Shown here in pieces: positions 35,325 through 44,107 of a stretch of DNA of 53,436 bases. The position numbers were made by a program, and so were the translations under genes. This DNA is from Sphingomonadales bacterium (lineage in GTDB: Bacteria > Bacteroidota > Bacteroidia > UBA7662). The notes beneath the pieces were generated by a model, which had not been told where the DNA came from, did no database searches, and saw only the letters and a list, made by a program, of their open reading frames with translations. The first letter of the stretch is position 1; every line of letters starts with the position of its first letter. The DNA lies in NCBI GenBank assembly GCA_016872215.1, contig VHAX01000012.1, forward strand, positions 1-53,436, given 5' to 3'.

Positions 35325-37595
35325 CTAACGAAGTAGCAGTCGACCCCGGCTCATCCGACCGTCGGTCCATTGAACCTCAACCCACAACAAGCCTTCGCCA
35401 TCTAAGTTGAGTGAATGTTGGCCCTCTGAACCCTCCATATAGTCTATATAAACCGTTTTGCCCGTGGAGTCAGTCAACCTGAGGGCGTGCTTCCCAGGAG
35501 GCACTCGTTCAGAATCCCAGACGAGTGTGCTCTGACCCGAATGGGCCGGATTAGGGATCAGGTTGATGGCTATGTTCGGATTCATCGCTCGGGGTGATTC
35601 GACACCCAGCGAGGCCCCCTGGTTGTGCAGGGTCATTACCCCTCCGCGAAAGCTGCCCACCAGTAGGTCGGGTAGACTGTCGCCATTGAGGTGGGCTGGG
35701 GCGGGACAAACAAAACGACCCAAGCGGGTGCTGTCGGTTGTTCCACGGATGCTGCTGTAGATCGATCGGGGCGATTCGGTCCAGATTGCCCCGGCCTGTA
35801 GGGACACATCCGGGAAGAAAAACAGCCGCCCCCTTTCGCTGCCCACCACCAGGTCTATTTGTCCGTTTCTGTTAAGGTCCGTTACCCTTGGCACGGCATA
35901 TCCCGTGAAAAACTCGGTGGTGTTGACTTGCCCCCACGTGGGATCAGTGAGGGTGAATTGAGGAAGTTGGCTACTCCCCTGATTGAGGTAGAGCCGTAGT
36001 CGACCGTCACGCGTGCCCAGAATCAGGTCGTTTTTTCCATCAGCATTCAAGTCATAGAGTTCCGGGGCCACTGCGGGGCCGGCGTCGGTCGGGCCATAGG
36101 CAGTGCTCTGCAAACTAAAGGCGTAGCTCCCGGGGCCAACCGATTCGTTGCGGTAGAGGTGCAATGGCCCGTCTTCATGACCGAGCAAAAGGTCTGCCTT
36201 GCCGTCGCCATTGAGGTCGCCCGAAGCCATCCGAATTCTGCGAAGGGATAGGGTATCTGTCCGTAAAAACAGGGTGTCGTGAGCCTCCCAAACGGGTTGA
36301 AGCACATTTCCTGAGTTCCTGTAAAGATGAATCACACCATATTGTAGGGTGCTTTCGTGTGCAATGAGCAGTTCTGGGTTGACATCGCCGTCGATGTCGG
36401 CCACCAATGGGGCGGAGCCTGTGCCGAAGTGAATCTGATCGCCCGTGAGGTAGTCGGTCCGCTGCAGCCGAAAGCTATCGCGTGCGTTGGCGCTTTGGTT
36501 TTTGTAGTACCACAGGTGGTTTTTGAGTCGACTATAATAATAATCGCCGGGGGCCACCAGCAGGTCTTTTCGTCCGTCCAGGTTCACATCCACCAGAAAT
36601 CCTGCGCAAAAGCTGGGGACGTTACTCACGATGTCGTAGGCCGGGAAGCTGTCGAACACCTGGGTGATGCGCGCGGTGTCGCGACTACCGCCGTTGCGCA
36701 GGTATTTGAGGAAACGGGATTCCACATCACCCAGGAGGATGTCGACCAAACTATCTCCATCGGCGTTGATGGGGGTTATGGTGGAGCCCATGTGGAGGGG
36801 TCGGGCCAGTACTCCGGGCACTGGGAGGGGGGGGAAGCAGGTTCCGGTGAGCCCCGTTTGAATGCTGGAGTTGGGCTGGTTCTCTTCAAATCGTCCCCAG
36901 CAACGCGAAACCACCAGGTAATCTAGCGAATCGCGGTGGCCGTAGCGTTCCACCGACATATTCCGGTAGTAGGTGGCCTTCCCAATATCGAAATTATCGA
37001 ACGAGATGATGTCGAGGTCGCCATCCCCGTCCAAATCAGCGATGCCGGGCAGGTCGGAGTTGAGTACGAGCATACCCGCCCGAAAGCCGAAGTCCCACAT
37101 CGTCTCGAGGTTAGCCACCCGCAGACGGAATTGCGGTTGTCCGGGCAAACCGATGTTTTCATAGACCCGAACCCCCCCGTTTGAGCTGGTGAACAGATCG
37201 GGGTTGCCATCGCCCTCCAGATCGCCCAGCACCATCCAGTACCAGATGGGAGGGAAGAGATCTGCATACTCGGGCGCGGGGGTGAGCACCACTTCCCCTG
37301 ATGGCAATCGCGTTCGCAACACCACCATCAGGTGATTCTCAGTTTTGTCGAAGACCAGCAGATCCGCCGTTCCGTCGCCATTCACATCCAATTCAGCGAT
37401 TTGACTGGCGGTCATGCCTCCCATCCAAGGTATTTTGAGCGCTTGAGAACCGACGCGCACCACCGGTCCGCCACCGGTACGCACCATGCGGAAGGCCTGT
37501 GCAGCGCTTTCGTCAATCCCCCCCAAACAGCCAAACAACAAGATAACGAACAGGATACTACGGATGGAATCAAAATTCCAGAGGGTCGGGCGCAT
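35325..37595 (-). CDS. Secreted FG-GAP/VCBS propeller protein with type IX sorting domain
   Basis: This 756-residue exported protein has a signal peptide ending near ESAAQA. The body carries repeated DxDGDGxxD calcium-type loops of integrin-like propellers: DVNGDGTADLLVFD, DLEGDGNPDLFTSS, DLDGDGDLDIISFD, DLNGDGKADLLLG and DLNADGKNDLILG. The tail (INLIPNPAHSGQSTLVW to SRGRLLLR) fits a type A type IX sorting domain, so it should be a PorU/PorV client displayed at the surface. I chose ATG 37595; the longer frame to 37643 would overlap murF. TAATTTTG at 37611-37604 (minus) could be its -7 box, leaving almost no leader. Confidence 0.85.
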   Translation of the reverse strand: MRPTLWNFDSIRSILFVILLFGCLGGIDESAAQAFRMVRTGGGPVVRVGSQALKIPWMGGMTASQIAELDVNGDGTADLLVFDKTENHLMVVLRTRLPSGEVVLTPAPEYADLFPPIWYWMVLGDLEGDGNPDLFTSSNGGVRVYENIGLPGQPQFRLRVANLETMWDFGFRAGMLVLNSDLPGIADLDGDGDLDIISFDNFDIGKATYYRNMSVERYGHRDSLDYLVVSRCWGRFEENQPNSSIQTGLTGTCFPPLPVPGVLARPLHMGSTITPINADGDSLVDILLGDVESRFLKYLRNGGSRDTARITQVFDSFPAYDIVSNVPSFCAGFLVDVNLDGRKDLLVAPGDYYYSRLKNHLWYYKNQSANARDSFRLQRTDYLTGDQIHFGTGSAPLVADIDGDVNPELLIAHESTLQYGVIHLYRNSGNVLQPVWEAHDTLFLRTDTLSLRRIRMASGDLNGDGKADLLLGHEDGPLHLYRNESVGPGSYAFSLQSTAYGPTDAGPAVAPELYDLNADGKNDLILGTRDGRLRLYLNQGSSQLPQFTLTDPTWGQVNTTEFFTGYAVPRVTDLNRNGQIDLVVGSERGRLFFFPDVSLQAGAIWTESPRSIYSSIRGTTDSTRLGRFVCPAPAHLNGDSLPDLLVGSFRGGVMTLHNQGASLGVESPRAMNPNIAINLIPNPAHSGQSTLVWDSERVPPGKHALRLTDSTGKTVYIDYMEGSEGQHSLNLDGEGLLWVEVQWTDGRMSRGRLLLR

Positions 37596-37610
37596 GGTAT
37601 CTACAAAATT

Positions 37611-37627
37611 AGGAGGTTTGCAGGGTG
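37611..37627 (+). promoter_or_regulatory. Shine-Dalgarno site and GTG start of murF
   Basis: AGGAGG at 37611-37616 is a full anti-16S match 8 bases before GTG 37625. Strong Shine-Dalgarno sites are unusual in Bacteroidota, and this one decides the start codon. It overlaps the probable -7 box of the divergent FG-GAP gene. Confidence 0.6.
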
Positions 37628-38977
37628 AGTCACCACGCCACAACGGAAGAATTGTTCGACGTCTACCAGCGGGCGGGTCACCGGGTGGCGACTGACAGCC
37701 GTAAGGTGCAGTCGGGTGATCTGTTTTTTGCCCTTAAGGGGGAACGTTTCAACGGGCACGACTTTGTTCAGCAGGCCTTAGAAGTGGGGGTGACCGCGGT
37801 GGTGGTTGACCAAGAAGTAGAGGGGGTCGATCCTGCGCGCTGCCTGAGGGTGAATGATGTGTTGACGGCCCTGCAGGCGCTGGCCCAACAGTACAGAAAA
37901 AGTATAGGAGGATTAACCGTCATCGGTATCACCGGATCGAATGGGAAGACCACCACCAAGGAACTTGTTCATGCTGTGTTAAGTACCCACTACCGCTGCT
38001 ATGCCACCCCTGGAAACCTGAATAATGCCATAGGGGTGCCGCTCACCCTGCTCGGAATGCTGCGCGATACAGAGTTTTGTGTGGTGGAAATGGGGGCTAA
38101 TCATCCCGGAGAGGTGATGCCCCTGTGTGTGATGGCGGATCCCGATGTGGGGGTGGTGACGGCTATTGGGAAGGAACACCTCGAAGGCTTCGGGAGTTTG
38201 CAGGCCATCATTGATACCGAAACGGAGCTCTATGCCTACTTAGGCCAAAGAAACCGACAGGCCTTCACCCCGATGGAAGTGCCCGAGCTCATGGAAGCCG
38301 CGCGCATCCACTGTGTGGCGCCTGCGCCCATCTATTACGGATCCTCGGCCGAAGCTGATTGTGTGGGGCGACTTCTTCCGGGCGATTGGGCGGTTCGCCT
38401 GCAGTGGGAGAACAGCTACCGATTAATGCTGAGGGCCCCTCAGCTCGAAACCCAACTGTTTGGGGCCTATAACTTCAATAACATCATGGCCGCTGCTTGT
38501 TTGGGTCGCTATTTCAGCGTGCCGTATCAAAAAATCAACCAGGCACTGACCAATTATGTACCATCCATGAATCGCTCTCAGTTGTTGTGCAAAGGCGATC
38601 GCAAGATCATCCTCGATGCCTACAACGCAAATCCCCACAGCATGCAGCTGGCTGTGGCCGGATTGGCTGCGCTCACAAACGTCAAGCGTGTTGCTCTCTT
38701 GGGTGATATGATGGAATTGGGGGCTGCTGCTGATGAGGAACATGAGGCCCTGCTGCAGCAACTCAAATCTGTTGAGCTTGAAGCCGCCTGTTTGTGCGGG
38801 CCTTTGTTTATGAAGCATAAGGAGGCCTTTCCCGGCTTTGATTTCTACCAAAATGTAGGCGCATTGCTCGAATCGGGCCGACTCAGGGGGCTATCTACTC
38901 ACTGTGCGGTGTTGGTGAAAGGTTCCCGTTCGATGGGCATGGAACGATGCCTCGAAGGCATGGGTGTCGAGTTGTAG
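37625..38977 (+). CDS. murF: UDP-MurNAc-tripeptide--D-Ala-D-Ala ligase
   Basis: MurF adds D-Ala-D-Ala to the peptidoglycan precursor. The 450-residue protein shows the Mur ligase pattern: ATDSRKVQSGDLFFALKGERFNGHDFV, P-loop GITGSNGKTTT (101-111), CYATPGNLNNAIGVPLTLL, VVEMGANHPGEV, NFNNIMAAACLGRYF, LDAYNANPHSM and LGDMMELG. It begins with GTG behind a clear AGGAGG. Its stop codon lies inside the first copy of a 40-bp tandem repeat. Confidence 0.95.
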   Translation: MSHHATTEELFDVYQRAGHRVATDSRKVQSGDLFFALKGERFNGHDFVQQALEVGVTAVVVDQEVEGVDPARCLRVNDVLTALQALAQQYRKSIGGLTVIGITGSNGKTTTKELVHAVLSTHYRCYATPGNLNNAIGVPLTLLGMLRDTEFCVVEMGANHPGEVMPLCVMADPDVGVVTAIGKEHLEGFGSLQAIIDTETELYAYLGQRNRQAFTPMEVPELMEAARIHCVAPAPIYYGSSAEADCVGRLLPGDWAVRLQWENSYRLMLRAPQLETQLFGAYNFNNIMAAACLGRYFSVPYQKINQALTNYVPSMNRSQLLCKGDRKIILDAYNANPHSMQLAVAGLAALTNVKRVALLGDMMELGAAADEEHEALLQQLKSVELEAACLCGPLFMKHKEAFPGFDFYQNVGALLESGRLRGLSTHCAVLVKGSRSMGMERCLEGMGVEL

Positions 38978-39050
38978 AGAAGGGATAAACCATATGGGTT
39001 TGAACGAAAAGTTGTAGAGAAGGGATAAACCACAAGGGCTTGAACGAAAA
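38971..39050. repeat. 40-bp tandem duplication covering the murF stop
   Basis: Copies at 38971-39010 and 39011-39050 differ at a few positions only; both start GTTGTAGAGAAGGGATAAAC and end TTGAACGAAAA. The first copy contains the murF TAG (38975-38977), so the second repeats the gene end outside the gene. Between here and the receptor remnant (39051-39145) I see nothing else. Confidence 0.92.
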
Positions 39051-39145
39051 TTGACTCGGGATGACAAGCAGGCTTTATGAATAGCGTAACGTTGGCTTAA
39101 CATCCCCGGGCAGTGGGCGCACTACTTTTGGGTGTTTTTATAACT

Positions 39146-39848
39146 ATGGCCCATACCTACAAAGCTCAACGGCATTTTTTGTCTTCCATTTTGCACATTT
39201 GGTTGACGTTTGTCGCCCTCAATCTGATTTCGACCCTGTCATTTGCACAGCTGGGGTCGATCACGGTTAAATCTGCGACAAAGGCAGTAATGAAACGCTC
39301 ATCGGCATGGCGGTGGTCATCAAAGACACCCTATCCGGTGCCTCGGCCGACCTCGATGGTCGATACACCATAGCGAAAGACACCCCCGGCACCCACACCC
39401 TAACCATACAGTACTTGGGCTACCAGTGTCTTTGGAAGTTTCGGTCGTGGTGGTAACTTGCTGGAGGCAGTACACGGGTCAACCTCTACCTTGAGCAGGA
39501 GTCGACCAGCCTCTCCGAGGTGAAGGTGACGGCCGTGGCACTGAAAACATCTATCAGCACCATACAGATGATCCAAAAAAATAGTTTGCACGTGATGGAT
39601 AGCTTGTCGGCTGATCAGATTAAAAAATCACCGGACCGCAACACGGACGATGTGCTGAAGCGCACCAATGGCACCAACATCCAGGATGGTAAATATGTGG
39701 TGGTGCGGGGATTGAACGAGTGCTACAATCTGGCACTGGTGAACGGAGCTATGATGCTTGACCTCATTATCATCAAAAGTGCCCAAATTTTTTCCCCTCC
39801 GGGCTCCCCGGTACAGAGCCCGACAAAAAGGCCTTTTCCATTGAATGA
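39146..39848 (+). pseudogene. TonB-dependent receptor remnant (signal peptide, carboxypeptidase-like domain, plug)
   Basis: The signal peptide frame (ATG 39146, ending STLSFAQ) breaks after about 40 codons. From 39271 another frame encodes a carboxypeptidase-regulatory-like domain: ETLIGMAVVIKDTLSGASA, LDGRYTIAKDTPGTHTLTI. Near 39430 the frame shifts and shifts back (LEVSVVVV lies one frame over), then RVNLYLEQESTSLSEVKVTA and a plug with QIKKSPDRNTDDVLKR and YVVVRGLNECYNLALVNGA. LDLIIIKSA now comes before TEPDKKAFS, which is in yet another frame; normal order is the reverse. No barrel follows. Confidence 0.82.
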
Positions 39849-40410
39849 AACCGCCGATGCGCAAACAGCGATCCAGGGCGAGGCGGCGGCACCAGCCATT
39901 AAGTCGGTCGAGCAAGGGTGGTTGCCCGAACAGTATTGGGATGAAGCTACACGCAACGCTGTCAAGAAGCAGATTATGCCATATCTTCATAGACTGGCAC
40001 CAAATGCAACACACGAGAATAAGTTTGACGAGCGATATGCTGAGTTCTACCGAACAGTGGGTGAAACCTACCGTTGGCGCTACATCAAGCCCGATGAAAA
40101 GGGGGGGTGTTATTGGATGATTGACCGACCCGCTGCGAGTTTTGACCAGAGCCGAACGGCTATTGCAGGTCATGTGAAGTTTCGAAAAAAGGATTTTTTC
40201 ATTGAAGACTATGAAGAAGCTTTTTGGATGTTCAAAATGCCTGAAGAGGAACTCCAGGTTAAATCCCTTTATCTTTTCAATTTATACACGCGTGGCGAGG
40301 CCTTGGAGCCATTTTACCATATGAACCGTGGAGCCGATTACATCGAGTTTCCGGATAATCAGGTCTACTACAACAAGATAACGCGTAAATGGGAGCCCAT
40401 AGCCCAATAA
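39520..40410 (+). CDS. Chimeric ORF: receptor plug debris joined to an unknown domain
   Basis: One open frame of 296 residues runs from the receptor plug remnant (residues 1-90) straight into a different sequence. Residues about 125-296 look like a real soluble protein rich in aromatic and charged residues: GWLPEQYWDEATRNAV, TVGETYRWRYIKPDEKGG, YWMIDRPAASFDQSRT and FPDNQVYYNKITRKWEPIAQ. I do not recognise this family. The GTG start at 39520 is arbitrary because the frame is open further upstream. Either the unknown gene lost its own start, or its start is an unidentified codon after 39848. Expression is doubtful, so treat it as a probable truncated gene. Confidence 0.5.
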   Translation: MKVTAVALKTSISTIQMIQKNSLHVMDSLSADQIKKSPDRNTDDVLKRTNGTNIQDGKYVVVRGLNECYNLALVNGAMMLDLIIIKSAQIFSPPGSPVQSPTKRPFPLNETADAQTAIQGEAAAPAIKSVEQGWLPEQYWDEATRNAVKKQIMPYLHRLAPNATHENKFDERYAEFYRTVGETYRWRYIKPDEKGGCYWMIDRPAASFDQSRTAIAGHVKFRKKDFFIEDYEEAFWMFKMPEEELQVKSLYLFNLYTRGEALEPFYHMNRGADYIEFPDNQVYYNKITRKWEPIAQ

Positions 40411-40450
40411 TTACGTCGATCGTAGTGAACTACCCCACCATTGTAGTGAG

Positions 40451-41647
40451 CTAATCTACCTTTCCGTGCTTTTGGTGGTAGCGCCACCAACGGTCGGGCA
40501 TCTCACCTCGGGTGGCGGTCCGGTAGTCGGCATACGAGCACGGAATGAGCATGCCCCTTTCTTTATTGCTACCGGGCTGTGCGGGAGAGGCAATTTCCAT
40601 CCACCAGCGACCGGTCTTTCGGCTTTTGTAGAAAACAATGCTGTGGTTGCCCGAATTGAGGGTTGTTACATACCGGATGTGGTGCATTTGGTTTTTGCGC
40701 GGCACATCGAATGAACGATGGGCATGTCCCTCCAGGAAATACCATATGGCCTGCGCAAGCGTTTCCGCGCCCAGTAGTTGTTTGTCGCACAACGGGTCGT
40801 AGCTATAGAAGCCGATCGATTTGAGCTTTTCATTCAATCCGGCGTAGCGGGTAAGCTGACAAAGTTCATGGCTGAAGAGGCCGCTTGGGGTGGAATCGGG
40901 ATTACCGGGCATATCACTTAAACGAATGCAAGAGGCATCGACATACATCAGGTCGGCAATCCGAATGGCGGGTTCCGCTTCTTCGGGTGCAGCACGCAAG
41001 TCGCCCAACCGCATCGCATCAAACAACAGCCGCCCGATCATTTGAACCTCATCTGGATTGTTCAGATAGGTCTGGTAGCCGAGGTTGGTGTAGTTGAACA
41101 GATGCGTCGGTTTGTGGGTGATAATGCGCATGAGTACACTGCGTGGGTCAACGGCCGCTTCATCTTCTGGCGGCGATTCGCCCAAATGAAAACGAGCATC
41201 GAGGGCGAGCAGCTCGATGGGCTGCAGGCTTTTTTCAAAGGCGAGGTATTGCCCGTAGAGGAGGTCGCGACTACCGCCGAGCACAACGGGGGTAATCCCC
41301 TTAGATTGCAACTCAGCACACACTTCGGCCATAGCTGAATAGGTATCTTCTGTTGTTTTGCCGGGAATGAGATTGCCAAGGTCCACCGCCTGAAGGTCGC
41401 CCGATATTCGGTAGAGACGGTAAAGACATCTTCTTAGTACATCCGGGGCTGAATGTATGCCGGTTTGGGGAAAGTACTCACTTTCAGGTACTCCGAAGAG
41501 CGCGAGGGTTTTTCCCTCCAAGTCCGGAAATTGTTGCCGGTGGGTGACAACAACCGAAGCAAGGTAGCTGGAGTCGGCCGTGAAAAACGATTCTTCGAGC
41601 CAATCGGTGTCGACCGGCGAGAAGTAGGCATCAAAAGCGAAAGACAT
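40451..41647 (-). CDS. Arginase-fold protein with degenerate metal site
   Basis: This 398-residue protein has the arginase/formimidoylglutamase fold, but the metal motifs are altered. GGDHS is GGSRD (124-128), DAHxD is DARFH (150-154), and SxDxD is YVDAS (235-239), so at least four of six ligands are missing. The flanking MPGNPDSTPSGL corresponds to the normal APGTGTPxPGG region. Automatic annotation would probably say formimidoylglutamase; hydrolysis with a dinuclear manganese site seems unlikely. Similar GGSQD-type relatives exist in Bacteroidota from memory. There is no signal peptide, so it is cytoplasmic. A binding or scaffold role is possible. Downstream of its stop, 40411-40450 holds GTAGTGA(A/G)CTA twice. 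Confidence 0.75.
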   Translation of the reverse strand: MSFAFDAYFSPVDTDWLEESFFTADSSYLASVVVTHRQQFPDLEGKTLALFGVPESEYFPQTGIHSAPDVLRRCLYRLYRISGDLQAVDLGNLIPGKTTEDTYSAMAEVCAELQSKGITPVVLGGSRDLLYGQYLAFEKSLQPIELLALDARFHLGESPPEDEAAVDPRSVLMRIITHKPTHLFNYTNLGYQTYLNNPDEVQMIGRLLFDAMRLGDLRAAPEEAEPAIRIADLMYVDASCIRLSDMPGNPDSTPSGLFSHELCQLTRYAGLNEKLKSIGFYSYDPLCDKQLLGAETLAQAIWYFLEGHAHRSFDVPRKNQMHHIRYVTTLNSGNHSIVFYKSRKTGRWWMEIASPAQPGSNKERGMLIPCSYADYRTATRGEMPDRWWRYHQKHGKVD

Positions 41648-41697
41648 GCCGTTCGAAGCGCCGCAATATTATAGTTTGGGCGTGATGAGGTTGTCGA

Positions 41698-42183
41698 TTA
41701 TCGGCGTGTGAGGCTTATGTTTAGGTTTACAGGTATGCTCTGTCCCAGTACCGCATAATTGGCGATAGTGGTCACCTGCTGGAAATTTTCCTCGTTTTTA
41801 ACAACATTAAAGGTAAGGGTTCCGGCAGAGTCTGTCAGGGTGATTTGGCTGGTGGTGTTGGTGAAAGTGCCCGTGCCGAAGAACCTTACCGAATCTGGCG
41901 GAGGAAAACCGGGTATCGAAAGGTTGGGTAAAAAACGAATGTCGTAGACGGCTGTGCGGGCAGGGGTATTGAACGAAATGGTACCAGCATTGTTGGCCGT
42001 TCCATTCACAGGTATTGGGCCGATAATAGGTACCGTAATGTTGGCGGAATAGGTGAGTGTGCTCACAGTCCAATCGCCATTGAGACGATCGGCATAGATT
42101 TCTTCCGGGGTCTTTTCGGGATCTTTTTTGCAGGCAACAAAGCTAATCAGCAACAGTAGGGCAAGTAGACGAGAAGTTTTCAT
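41698..42183 (-). CDS. Lipocalin-like lipoprotein
   Basis: This 161-residue lipoprotein has lipobox SFVAC followed by KKDPEKTPEEIYADRLNGDW. The rest is beta-rich and low in charge (TYSANITVPIIGPIPVNGTA, GTGTFTNTTSQITLTD), as in the small lipocalin-like lipoproteins of Bacteroidota. I chose ATG 42183, which gives a clean signal peptide; ATG 42234 adds 17 residues. It lies 78 bases after aroK on the same strand. The function is unknown. Confidence 0.75.
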   Translation of the reverse strand: MKTSRLLALLLLISFVACKKDPEKTPEEIYADRLNGDWTVSTLTYSANITVPIIGPIPVNGTANNAGTISFNTPARTAVYDIRFLPNLSIPGFPPPDSVRFFGTGTFTNTTSQITLTDSAGTLTFNVVKNEENFQQVTTIANYAVLGQSIPVNLNISLTRR

Positions 42184-42261
42184 AGTTAAGTATTTTGTGA
42201 TGGCTAAAGTAAAGAAGAATAATGAAGAAACCACAAAAAAAATGCATAAGTTTAATGGGCG

Positions 42262-42810
42262 TTAGAGTTTCAGTCTTTTGATGATCTGATGTGCAATCTC
42301 CTCGGGAGATCCAGTAGCCGCTATGTGTATATGGGCTTTTGAATAAATGGGGTATCGAGCATCGTGTAGCGCTTGCATTCGTTTGAGACTTTCTTTAGTC
42401 GACTTAGATGATGCTGTTGAAGTTTGGGAGGCGATTAATGGACGAATCTCTGGGTTTTGGTCCAATCGTCGGCATAGTTCACCGAGATCCACATCGAGCC
42501 AAACGACCCGGGTACTTTTCAGCAAATCGTTCATTTGATTGCGCCAAATGGGGGTTCCCCCGCCGGTGGCAAGCACGTAGGGACCCACTCGATTCAGGTG
42601 ATGTTGTAAGCCATCCTGTTCCCGTTCCCTAAATGTGTCTTCTCCCCATGCGCTGAACTGCTCTGCGATGGAAAGCGACCAGCGATTGATCAACCAATCG
42701 TCTAAGTCATGGAAAGGCCAGCCGGTGAGGGCAGCCAAAGCGTGCCCCACTGTGCTCTTGCCCGACCCCGGCATTCCCACCAATCCGATTCTGTTTTCGT
42801 TCATAGGCAT
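42262..42810 (-). CDS. aroK: Shikimate kinase
   Basis: This 182-residue kinase phosphorylates shikimate at O3. It shows Walker A GMPGSGKST (12-20), the shikimate-binding DLDDWLINRW, FREREQDGL with the conserved Arg-Glu, and LATGGGTPIW. Adenine-end residues are around LDQNPEIRPLI. I chose ATG 42810; ATG 42804 is also possible. The frame is open to 42909 but that region is inside the permease gene tail. It works downstream of AroE (2313-3308). Confidence 0.92.
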   Translation of the reverse strand: MPMNENRIGLVGMPGSGKSTVGHALAALTGWPFHDLDDWLINRWSLSIAEQFSAWGEDTFREREQDGLQHHLNRVGPYVLATGGGTPIWRNQMNDLLKSTRVVWLDVDLGELCRRLDQNPEIRPLIASQTSTASSKSTKESLKRMQALHDARYPIYSKAHIHIAATGSPEEIAHQIIKRLKL

Positions 42811-42905
42811 ATGGGATGTGTGAACATTTGATGGCCTGTTTCGGTTCGTAAGGGCATGAAGATAACGCGGTGCTTTTAACTGAAGGATGAGTGAATCGAA
42901 AAGAC

Positions 42906-43967
42906 TCATTGCAGGCGGATTCGCGGGTCCAGCCAGGCATGTATGAGGTCCACCAGCACATTTATGAGTACAAAAAACAGGGCAACCAAAAGAACACAGC
43001 CCATAACAACAGGCATGTCGAAGTTCATAAGGGCATCAACCGTCACCTTCCCCAGTCCATGCCATCCGAACACGTATTCCACGAATACCGAGCCCGCCAG
43101 AAGCGAGGCCAACCAACCCGAAATGGCGGTCACCACCGGGGGCAGCGCATTGGGTAGAATGTGGCGAAGGTACACCTCTCGCTCACGCAGACCCTTGGCG
43201 CGGGCTGTACGGATGAAATCGCGGTTCAGGATGTCGAGCACGGAGCTGCGGGTGAGTTGTACAATAATGGCCAGGGGTCTGATTCCTAATGTTATGGCTG
43301 GCAGGATGAGATGGGTGGGCGCCGGTCTCGGTCCCTCAAAGGGATCGGTCAGCAGCCAACTGCCGGTCATCGGCAGCCCTGTCCACTCGCGCCAGAGGTG
43401 GCCAAACAAAAAAGAGATGAGGATGGCTGCGAAAAAGGACGGCACCGAAATACCGAGTACCGATACCGTTTGTATTCCCCTGTCGATCGATGTACCGGCA
43501 TGTTTGGCGGCCAGGCTACCGAGGGTTATGCCGAGTAATCCGGCTATCAACATGGCACTGAGGGCCAGCAGGAGTGTGCCGGGTAGGGCGGAGGATAGGA
43601 TTTCCGTGACGGGTTGCCGCGACTGATACGAACGGCGGAGGTTGGGGTGTTTCAGTAGCAAGATTTTGTCTTTCGTATTCAATAGTAAGATTCCACCATG
43701 CTCCTGCGCATAAGCCTGACCTTCCACGGCTTGATGGATCGAAATCGGTGATAAGTCGTTCATGTAGAGCAGATACCGCTGCAAGGGAGGTAGGTCTAGT
43801 CCCAACTCGCGACGAACAGATTGAAGGGAGGCGAGATCGGAGCGCTGACCCAGGGTCATTTGAGCGCCATCGCCCGGGAGTACCTGGAAGAGGTAAAAAA
43901 CCAGGCTCACCACCCCCAGTAGTACAGCTAGGCCGTTGAGTAAGCGGCTGAGGATGAATCGGGCCAT
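42906..43967 (-). CDS. Peptide-type ABC transporter permease (DppB/OppB family)
   Basis: This 353-residue permease opens with the family signature FILSRLLNGLAVLLGVVSLVF and LPGDGAQMTLGQ, has six helices, and carries the ATPase-coupling segment RDFIRTARAKGLREREVYLRHILPNAL. It ends GSVFVEYVFGWHGLGKVTVDALM and DPRIRLQ. No partner permease, binding protein or ATPase lies next to it, so it is a single orphan component; Bacteroidota often encode such parts apart. The cargo, peptide or other, is unknown. Confidence 0.88.
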   Translation of the reverse strand: MARFILSRLLNGLAVLLGVVSLVFYLFQVLPGDGAQMTLGQRSDLASLQSVRRELGLDLPPLQRYLLYMNDLSPISIHQAVEGQAYAQEHGGILLLNTKDKILLLKHPNLRRSYQSRQPVTEILSSALPGTLLLALSAMLIAGLLGITLGSLAAKHAGTSIDRGIQTVSVLGISVPSFFAAILISFLFGHLWREWTGLPMTGSWLLTDPFEGPRPAPTHLILPAITLGIRPLAIIVQLTRSSVLDILNRDFIRTARAKGLREREVYLRHILPNALPPVVTAISGWLASLLAGSVFVEYVFGWHGLGKVTVDALMNFDMPVVMGCVLLVALFFVLINVLVDLIHAWLDPRIRLQ

Positions 43968-44035
43968 GTTTAAGGTCGGGGGGGCGCTACTACAAAGGAA
44001 CTTATTGTGACCGGGGGAAGTGTTATAAGTCGATT

Positions 44036-44074
44036 GGGTTCAATTACAACAGAATGAGTTAATCGGGTTCAATT
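44036..44074. repeat. Short tandem repeat in the permease upstream gap
   Basis: GGGTTCAATT occurs at 44036-44045 and 44065-44074, each followed by an AATGAGT or ATGAGT block, giving an imperfect tandem unit of about 29 bases. The 140-base gap holds nothing else recognisable. Confidence 0.6.
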
Positions 44075-44107
44075 GAAATGAGTCGAACGGAATCGGTGGG
44101 CATTGAA

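Noticed and set aside
40451-41647. Functional formimidoylglutamase (histidine degradation)
   Set aside because: The metal-binding motifs are lost and no hut genes are nearby.
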